A DNA stretch of 64,000 bases, from contig OX579635.1 in NCBI GenBank assembly GCA_951230915.1, forward strand, positions 3,720,001 to 3,784,000, read 5' to 3'. Below are positions 56,481-64,000 of this stretch, piece after piece; the first letter of the stretch is position 1; every line of letters starts with the position of its first letter. The notes beneath the pieces are model-generated. The model was given only the letters and a program-made list of their open reading frames with translations. It made no database searches and was not told where the DNA came from. Source of the stretch: Antitrichia curtipendula. Taxonomy: Eukaryota > Streptophyta > Bryopsida > Hypnales > Leucodontaceae. The position numbers and the translations under genes were made by a program.

Positions 56481-57725
56481 CACTATCAGAAACCCGTGTT
56501 TTTTGAAATGTCACAAAAAACGTTAGATTATGTTTTTCATGACATCACGTGTGTTTTCGTAGATGTGACCTAAAATTTGTTATAATTGACGGACAAAAAT
56601 CATGACCATGTTTTCAAAAAATGGGCCTAAGTTGTACTTGTTATACTTTGACATCACAGAAAACGTGGTCTTTTGAAGTTCAGAAAACATGACATGTGGA
56701 TGCCACGATGGCGACATGTCATCATTTTCCATCTGGGCAGTGCCACGTGGGACAATTTTTCATCCGGGCCCTTAATGATGTGGGTAGTGACGTGGCCGCG
56801 GAAAAATCTGACGTGGTTTGCCTAGTCAACATATTTTTATTTTGTTTGAAAATTTTAATGTTTTTTTTTTAATCGTCAATTTAGACGTTTTTTGAGACAT
56901 CAATTGGTGCATATCCTATCCATCAGGCAAGATCAACAAAAAAATAATCAGTTAAAATTAATTATAAAATAAAATAAACAAAAAAAAATGTTGAATTCAC
57001 CAAGAATTAAAGAAAACTTACCATCTACCATCAAGAGAATTTTTGATGGCCAAATGAAAAAATTACTTTATTGAAAATTAGATTACAAAGGTCATATTTG
57101 TAATTTTGTATCCATTCTCTATCTCTGGTGAGACAAAAAATATGGGATAACTAGAATATAGAAACTTGGCCATGTACATCTTGACATTGTTTCAAACATC
57201 TAGACATTGTTTCTGACATCTGCATCTTGTTGTTTCAGACATTTTACATTGAACACAATTCTTGTTGTGTATATCCCATATGGATTGTTTCACTTTTTAC
57301 CACCCTACTTGTATAAAGATCATCTCTTTTCATCCATGGTGCTCATCCATCCATTTCTTTTTTTTTGCAAAGCATGCCATGTGGCTGCCCTTTGCCTAAA
57401 ATTTCACATATGGTCAACATTTTACCATAGATTGTAGTAAATTTTTACTAACTTACCCATAGGCAAAATTGGTCTACTTGCTGACGTGGACTCCTCATGT
57501 CTTCCTGGATGTCAAAAAAAACAAGTCTATGTTTTTTTTGACGTCACTCATGACATGCCTGTCATAGTTGACGTTCATGCGTTTTTCAAATAACATGTGC
57601 ATGTTCTCCGCAACATCCAACAAAATTTGCATAAAACAGCCCGTATCCCGACCAACGCTAAGACATCTACACAAATAAGGCACATTTTTTGCTAGCACCC
57701 CAAAAAACGCGGGTTTTTTATAGTG
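56481..57725. mobile_element. Non-autonomous CACTA element, 1.25 kb
   Basis: The left end CACTATCAGAAACCCGTGTT and the right end, inward CACTATAAAAAACCCGCGTT, form terminal inverted repeats of about 25 bp (the shared stretch runs on as TTTTTG). AAT flanks both sides (56478-56480 and 57726-57728), the 3-bp duplication of CACTA elements. The interior is AT-rich with no coding capacity. Terminal similarity to the MITE at 688-923 suggests the same family. Confidence 0.85.
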
Positions 57726-58744
57726 AATAAAGGTGCAAATGAAAAGGGATGATGCATAGGCAAGGGATGTGGCTAGTACGTGAGCCTGGAGCTGGGAGCG
57801 GGGAGCGGGGAGCAGGGAAAAAGAGAGCGGGAGCAGGGATTGTTGTAAAGAATCCAGAAATAAATAATTTTAACCCAAAATAGAATTTTTGCGTGATTAA
57901 AATTTTCAAAAATCTAAATTTAGTGAAATTGGGACCTATGGCCGTGGGTTCAGAAGAGCTTAGTATCATCAAAAATTGAAGAAAGTACGTGAGAGAAAGA
58001 GGGAGAACTAAAAATTAAGTTGGGAAAAGAGGCAATGCGAGGAATAAAATGAAAGTCAAAGAATTTGAAAACTATGAAAAAAAATAATGGAAAAAACAAG
58101 AAGCTGGAGAAGGGGAGGAACAAAGACCGAGAGGGAGAGGAGGTGTCACAGAGAGGGAGAACTTAAACCAATAAAAAGGGGAAGGGAGAAGAAGAGTGAG
58201 AGTGAGGGAAAAATAAAAACATGAAAGATGAGAGAGGTAGAGGAAGAGTTTGAGAGACGGAGAGCTCAAGACAGAGAGGAGAAGCTCAGAGAGAAAGACA
58301 AAAAATAGAAAAACCCAATGAGTAAATAAAAGTGAATGAAAGAGAGGGCTAGAAGCAATATAGATTAAAAGGAGTTACAGATTCAAGTGTGCATTAGATG
58401 GACTTTATCATCTCAGAAGCAACTTTTTAGAAAGTTGACACGTATCAAATTCCTAGGGCCATGTTCACTCCTGCTCAAACATGCATAATTCAATGTAGGC
58501 AACTTACATAATATTTTACAATTTGAGCCTGGAGATCACATGCATTTAATGTATTATGACAATAAGTATTTGAATAGCTAGAAATGTTCTAAAATTTGAA
58601 TGGGTCCATCTAAATGGTCATTACAGAATACAGCACAGGAGTGGGATATGCATACCATAATTCCTAATCACAGTTAGATTTAGTTAGCAACATTTTCTAC
58701 AGAACAATCAAATAGGGTTTACACATGATTTCCAGAAGCTGGTA
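57726..58744. repeat. Purine-rich tract, no gene
   Basis: The top strand is GA-rich, with GGGAGCGGGGAGC repeats at 57787-57838 and GAGAGGGAGA-type sequence at 58010-58360. The Ser/Leu/Phe-rich frames on the minus strand are composition artefacts. The last part (58480-58744) is AT-rich and includes the 3' flank of the MULE gene. Confidence 0.5.
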
Positions 58745-58791
58745 GTGGCCCTTTTAGTCTCACTACCATTTTTGAATGAATCCCATAAGGA

Positions 58792-61700
58792 TTACATTTG
58801 GTGAACTTTTGGAATGCGATAAGCTAGGATACCGCTTTCTAGGATCTGCTTCACTTCATTGAAGCTAAAAGTTGGTGCATGTATGAAAGCATCTCTCTCG
58901 GATTTTAGGCTACCTATAACAGTAAAAATAAAATAAAGATGCTTGCAACTTGCCCACCTCCCATGTCTGTCCAAAGACTTTATTGCCATATCTTTGAAGT
59001 TCTGACAAGAGCATTCAGGGAAAGTGCCAATGGTGATCAGGTACTGTTGAACTTTTGGTGGAGCTCTAGAATCAAGGGTGATAATACACCCATATCCTGG
59101 ATGAGGAATCATCGTCACCTTACGTATCTGACCCTTCAAGGTGAGAGCGGACGCACAGTTGTTGGCCTGCTGAATGTTGGGAGCATTGTTGTTCCTACGG
59201 ATGGACTTACCTGATCTGGTCTTAGGACAGTCATCTGCATTAGCTGGAGTGGGAAATGAAGCAAGGCTAAAGGGAAGCTCTTCCGTCCCGAAGAGTCTCC
59301 TTGGAGAAATGATTGCGCGCTGTGGTAATTGGAAGCCAGCACTCTCTAAATCAAGGATTTCCTTCTTGGAAAGGTTGGTCCCAATCTTCACTGGCCACAT
59401 ACTTGGAATGTCCGGTCTCGACTGTACCCACTTTCGCTTTGTACCTTTGACACAGCGTTCGACGTCATCGTTGCAGAAAAAGAACTCCATTGTCTCTGGC
59501 CTCTTCTTGTGAGCGTTTTGCATGACGCCAGTGTATGTGGGGGCTGCAATAGATTTGTTGCACTAAACAATTTTGGCCTTGCACTTCTTCTTGGTGATAG
59601 CTTGCTGGGCAAAGCAAGCCTTTGCTGAGGTCTTGGGCAGCCTTGCAATGTGCCACTCCGTCTCCTTACAAGCAGTTTCGTATACAACAGTCACATGACT
59701 AGTTCTCCCTATGTCGGTCGTCATGTCTTGGTTGTTGAGTGCTACGTCCTCTTGTAGCTCGGGAGAGAGTTCTTCCATTACATCCGGAAGACTACAGCTT
59801 GCATGGTTAGCTCGGCTTGACCTGGTTGCAATCCGTGGACGAGAGAAGTTTACTTTATCCGGTCGGTGCGACTCGCCTTCAAAACCGAGAGGAACATCGG
59901 CTTTTCGCTTTTGGGAGCCAAAGACCTCCTCGCCAGCCAAATGAGGGTCACGAGTGCAAAAGAGCTCAGCTCCTGGCAGATTGGCCATAGCAACGTTTAG
60001 CACTTTGGGATCCCCAATTCGATTAGCTGTACGTTGGGCAGCGCGAAGCTGCAATTCTTCTTTCCCAGGACCAGTACCAGCGCGGTCGCCCTTAAGATAT
60101 TGGTAATATCGGACAACCTGCATGAGTGCCCGGATGAAATCATCGACAGTAGCAGTATACAAATCAGTACCTCGGTTGCCAGACTGTTGATTCCATTTGT
60201 GATGCATTGATTCGGCGAGATTACAAGAGGGCATCTCAGCAAGCTCCGATTCGGTGAGATCCTACAAATGACCGAGACACAGATAAAAATCAATGGGAGA
60301 AATGAAGAACCAAATTGCCCCAAAGATAAGACAGTCTTATATGGAAAGTGATGAACGATAGCGAACTTACCAATTGCATGAATCCACCCCATTGGCGATA
60401 GCGGAAGTGCCAGAATGCCAACCAGAGTTCTAGACGGCTCAATCCATCCTCGGATGTGGCCCCCGAGGAGAGCCACCATGCACGAATGGCAAGGTATAGA
60501 GTTTCGGATTCTGAAGCTGAAGCTGCATTCTTGTACTGCCTACAGAGTTGACGGTGCTGGTGTTGGAGGTCGGGACGGATATCGGCCTTTGTATGCTTTT
60601 CAAGGGATTGGGCCCAATGAAAAAGACACGTCCTCTCCTGGTCCTTCATGGGAATCGTGGCATCACCACTGCCGAAAATCACCCTGACAGCATTCCAGTT
60701 TGCCTGCGCGCTGTCTGCCATGAAGCCCTTGAACTTCGGTGATGGAACACCGTGCCTTGCCATGACAGCATTCATGTTCTTCCAAAGTACCATCTGAGCA
60801 ACAGCATCCTCTGACTGCATATCACAGACCGCAATGGTCATGACCCGACAATAAGCGGAGTCATATACATGGCAAGCCATCGTGGTCTAATGCTTGACTC
60901 TTTTGACGTGATCAAACATAATCCATGATTTCTCCAGATCTCCTCCAGGCTGCATTCGTTTGACCAAGTGAACCCCAGATCCGGGCCCCACCTCGGACAT
61001 CTTGAAAACATAAACCTTGTCTGAGTCGGAGCCTTGTCCTGGAAACTTGTTCTCCTGCACGTACGCCCAGTGGCTACAGCCTCTGAGTGTGGCAATGCCG
61101 TCCATGACTCCAAATCTTCGAATGTATCTAAATGCAGTGACATCGTTCTTGATGCTTGGGGAGCTCATGTACTTGCACTTTTCGAGAACAGGGACTAGCT
61201 CCCGCAAGTCGAATTTTTGAACTGGCGCCCCTTCCGGATTAAGGAGTAATGCACCGATGAGCTCCTTACTAGCCTCCATGACGATTGCAGAGTTAGTGGC
61301 CTTGGGAGTCCTCTCGACCTGCTCCTCAATGAGCTGACGCGTTTTTTCCTTGATCTCCTGGTTTTCACCCACCTTTACAGGATGGTCATGAACTCCCAGA
61401 TGTAGGCAAGCACGAGTCATGGTAGAATCTCCGTATACATAATAAACTCTAGCATCACAAGTTGCAACACATGTCGGTGGAACTTTACAGATTTTGCAGA
61501 CTAGGGTCGACCCAGCAGATGCGGACTGGCCAGCCGGAATCGTCTTCACAGTGAATCCGTCCCATTCCCTCTCATTGACCTGGGAGGTGCGATGAATGCG
61601 GGTAGTGTATTCACACTCTTGATTGTCACAGCGAAGGTGGCCAATGCACGTAGAAGTGCGGAATGTTAAGCTGACAGTACTTTTAATATTTGAAGTCACT

Positions 61701-62620
61701 GTTTTGGTCCAAGCGTGACCATCATGACGCTTGTCCATTCCATGCATCATATGAAATGGACCCGTCTTTAGAATTGGTGGTAATTCGAAAAGTACATCTC
61801 CACTAAATGTAGGAGGGAGGAACTTGACCCTCTGGATGTCAAGAGTGTCAAAATCAAGTGTCTTGAAGACATTCCTAACTCCTTTAATAGCCCGAATCCT
61901 CTTCAAGGAATCTACAACACTAAAGCACCCCTCAGTAAAGACGAGGGTTGAAGGATGACTCAACGAAGAAGGAGACCTCAAACATGACTCAAGAAAAGAA
62001 CTATTGACCAATGGAGAACTCACGGGAAGTGGTACTATTGGCGAGTTCCCGTCTGAATCTTCACTGAGAATTGTGATGAACTCATCAGCTTGTTCTAACT
62101 TCACCCGTGTGGCCGAGGTGACCGGAACGGTGCTCGTGGACGGTCGGTGAGGTGCGATAAACTCCGTGGATGCTTCCATGACTAACTGACTCAAGCCGTA
62201 TACTTGATATCTTCCAGCACTGAGCAACCATTTCTTGTTGGCTCCGTCACAAACTGGAGATTGGCCAATGGTGTGAATCAGATCTCCAGATTGTGCATCA
62301 TAGACCTCTTCATCAATGAATATGATTTCCTCACTCATCTGGAACCTCAAACTCAATCTCAGAGAAGTAACATGAGCTACTCCGTCATTGCCTAGCGGAA
62401 ATGATATTGGTACGCTTTCATTACTAGAATAGAGAACAGCCAACCTAGGATTAGGAACACAAGGAATATGAGCAACCATGGTGAAATGAATGATTGAGAA
62501 TGTGAATAGTGCTATGAAACCACATAAATCAGGGGAGTGCCGAAGGTATGGGGCTGTGACCCTGTCATAGTTTTCAAAAGGAAGACGTTTATAACTACAA
62601 ATTAAGGCAGTAATCGCCAA
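58792..62620 (-). pseudogene. MULE-type transposase with WRKY-GCM1 finger and SWIM domain, two stops
   Basis: Two exons, 62620-60371 and 60261-58792, join in phase 0 across a GTAAGT...TTTGTAG intron to 1240 codons. A more likely start is the Met at 62479 (MVAHIPCVPNPRL). Order of parts: an N-terminal region; a WRKY-GCM1-like zinc module (61370-61700; HLRCDNQECEY, CDARVYYVYG, HLGVHDHPVK); a MULE-type DDE core (WIMFDHV, MACHVYDSAYCRVMTIAVCD, FMADSAQANWNAV, CLFHWAQSLEKH); and a SWIM zinc motif (CSCQNF ... CKH, about 58940-59015). In-frame TAGs lie at 60887-60889, inside the core, and 59563-59565; the frame is otherwise open, and both fit CAG to TAG. Such MULE proteins are known relatives of plant WRKY factors. 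Terminal inverted repeats of the element were not located. A decayed paralogue is at 8512-9333. Confidence 0.85.
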
Positions 62621-63364
62621 AATGAGGTTTTGTCAGACAGGCTGTTGAGATTGGTAACCCACAACAAATGGGGAGATATTTAGGGATGTAGGTTCGTTAA
62701 TTGCACGTTGAAATTGAGATATCTATGTAGGATCTATATACAGGAATTCATAAATGAGGGAAGTATCTATATGAATGTGGTGGCCTGCATAGTATAATAA
62801 ATATTGGAAAATATTATTTGAAGGCCAATGTTGCCATTGAAATACTCACTCACAGAGAAATATATTATGATTTATGATTTGAGTACTAGGACTAGGGCTG
62901 ATACTATTACTATTCTATCATAAGAATTAAAGGGACTTTACCGAACTCAATAAATTTTTGATTTTAGAGCCGAAGCGTAAGAGGGTTTACATTGTAACAA
63001 ATGCCCAGGAAGCTCAATAATAACATTAGTTAAAGAACTCATAATCCTCTATGTTATTTAGTGGAAGTTAGTATATTTATTTTTAGGTGAGGCTCATAAC
63101 TATTGTTCTCTAATACAGAAGAGTGTAGGTTTAGGATAACTACAAAGCACCGTTAGCATTCAAGGTTCACTGCAATTAATTTGTCCATGACAGCAGGCGT
63201 ATAATTTTTCTTTCAGTACTCTATCAAAAGAATTAATGCCATCATCATTGTCATCAAATTATCTGACATTCTCGGCGCAGCTGTCACTTCCTTAAACAGT
63301 ATATGATGGGTTTCCTAGGAGACATCCTCATAATATTTGGGGCTTGGAGATTACAATTTTCTAG
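62621..63364. other. Intergenic DNA
   Basis: AT-rich; upstream region of the MULE gene on the left. No other gene or repeat recognised. Confidence 0.4.
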
Positions 63365-63684
63365 GGCAAATGAATGAGTTGGATGAGGCTCTTGTGTCCA
63401 ATGAGACCAGGAAAAGGAGGAGGAGGTCAGGGTTTAGATACTCTAGCAGGAAAGTTTTGCAGCGATCAAGAGTGAAGAGGGAGTCATCTAAATTTGGAGG
63501 AACTCACTTGGAGTCTGTTACCAAGGTATTGTCATTTCCAAGTGAGATTGGTGACAGTGTCCACCATGACTGTGCACCAACAACGAGTCTTCAACCTTGC
63601 CTTCATAGTATTGAGGAACATGATGGTGAAGAAGTGGTGCTGAGAGGTGGAAATGTTATTTCACCTGACAGATGCAATATCAAG
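63365..63684 (+). CDS. Possible exon of an unrecognised gene
   Basis: An open stretch bounded by an acceptor-like TTTTCTAG (ending 63364) and a donor-like AAGGTTAGT (exon end 63684). The translation MNELDEALVSNETRKRRRR is followed by more basic sequence (KVLQRSRVKRESSK), then a neutral acidic part. The basic clusters resemble a nuclear localisation signal. No family was recognised; other exons would lie beyond the window. It may be the 5' part of a host gene or a chance frame. Confidence 0.3.
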
Positions 63685-64000
63685 GTTAGTATCGCAACAT
63701 TTCTGATGAATTGTACACCGTAAGGGGATTACGAAGTCGGCTTAATTCAAATAGAGGTTAGAGTCAGCTTCTTCAATGTAATTGTCACCAGTAAATAGTC
63801 TATGAATTGATGCTATATTGCTTCCTGAATCCACTCTGCAGACTTCATTCCTGTTGTTCCTACTAGATCTTGAGAACTTCCATGTAATAATCGTCATGAA
63901 GTCATCAGATTAATTTTGGATAACAAATTTGCAGAGCCATTATGTCTCAGAATCATGTGAATGACAGATGCATAGATTAATTCCCTCTTCGCACGTAGAG
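63685..64000. other. Window end, no feature seen
   Basis: AT-rich; if the preceding stretch is an exon this would be intron. Nothing else recognised. Confidence 0.4.

Noticed and set aside
1..64000. tRNA, rRNA or CRISPR features
   Set aside because: No tRNA cloverleaf, rRNA segment or regularly spaced identical repeat with unique spacers was recognised on reading. A dedicated tRNA scan was not possible here.

Overview
The window is nuclear DNA of a land plant. It holds a split gene for a plastid-type transaldolase with a transit-like N-terminus and GT-AG introns. Almost everything else is plant-type DNA transposons: hAT, CACTA (En/Spm), MULE and Tc1/mariner. The exact lineage cannot be fixed from sequence alone. 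The mix of families, including WRKY-GCM1-type MULEs, makes me lean to a non-flowering plant (bryophyte, lycophyte or fern), which is a guess.

Layout. 1-10282 is AT-rich intergenic DNA with two CACTA-type foldback MITEs that have 3-bp target duplications, a GC-rich degenerate repeat island, and a decayed MULE remnant. 10283 to about 16549 is a CACTA element with a TGCAACT-rich 33-bp repeat array and a seven-exon tnpA-like gene. All splice phases of that gene agree, but four in-frame stops break it. A cullin exon fragment follows at 16791.

17317-34624 is the highlight: a 17.3-kb hAT-type element with 5'-CA(G/T)GGTTGTCATA termini and a perfect 8-bp target duplication (CTTTTACT). It carries an intact 1181-residue hAT transposase, a RING-H2/coiled-coil gene broken by one stop, and an intact protein-kinase-like gene. 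All three are intronless and on the minus strand, and each has a GC-rich GGCGGGGACTC array beside its promoter. The spacers are degenerate T-rich repeats. A dead Tc1/mariner copy with TA duplication sits inside.

34856-40073 is the host part: transaldolase (minus) and a small protein with an RNase H1 N-terminal (hybrid-binding) domain. 40290-43974 is a second CACTA-type element whose long terminal inverted repeats enclose one coiled-coil gene of unknown function. A second copy of that gene lies at 50171-51790; the stop codons of the two copies fall at different places. Between them sits an apparently intact three-exon CACTA tnp2 transposase (44198-48921) with AGTTGCA repeat arrays in its introns and 3' flank. 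53459-56110 is a decayed hAT copy, 56481-57725 a non-autonomous CACTA element with AAT duplication, and 58792-62620 a nearly intact WRKY-GCM1/SWIM MULE gene with two TAG stops. The last kilobase has one possible exon of an unrecognised gene.

Most premature stops in the broken transposon genes are explained by C:G to T:A changes (CAG, CAA, CGA or TGG codons), as expected from decay of methylated DNA.
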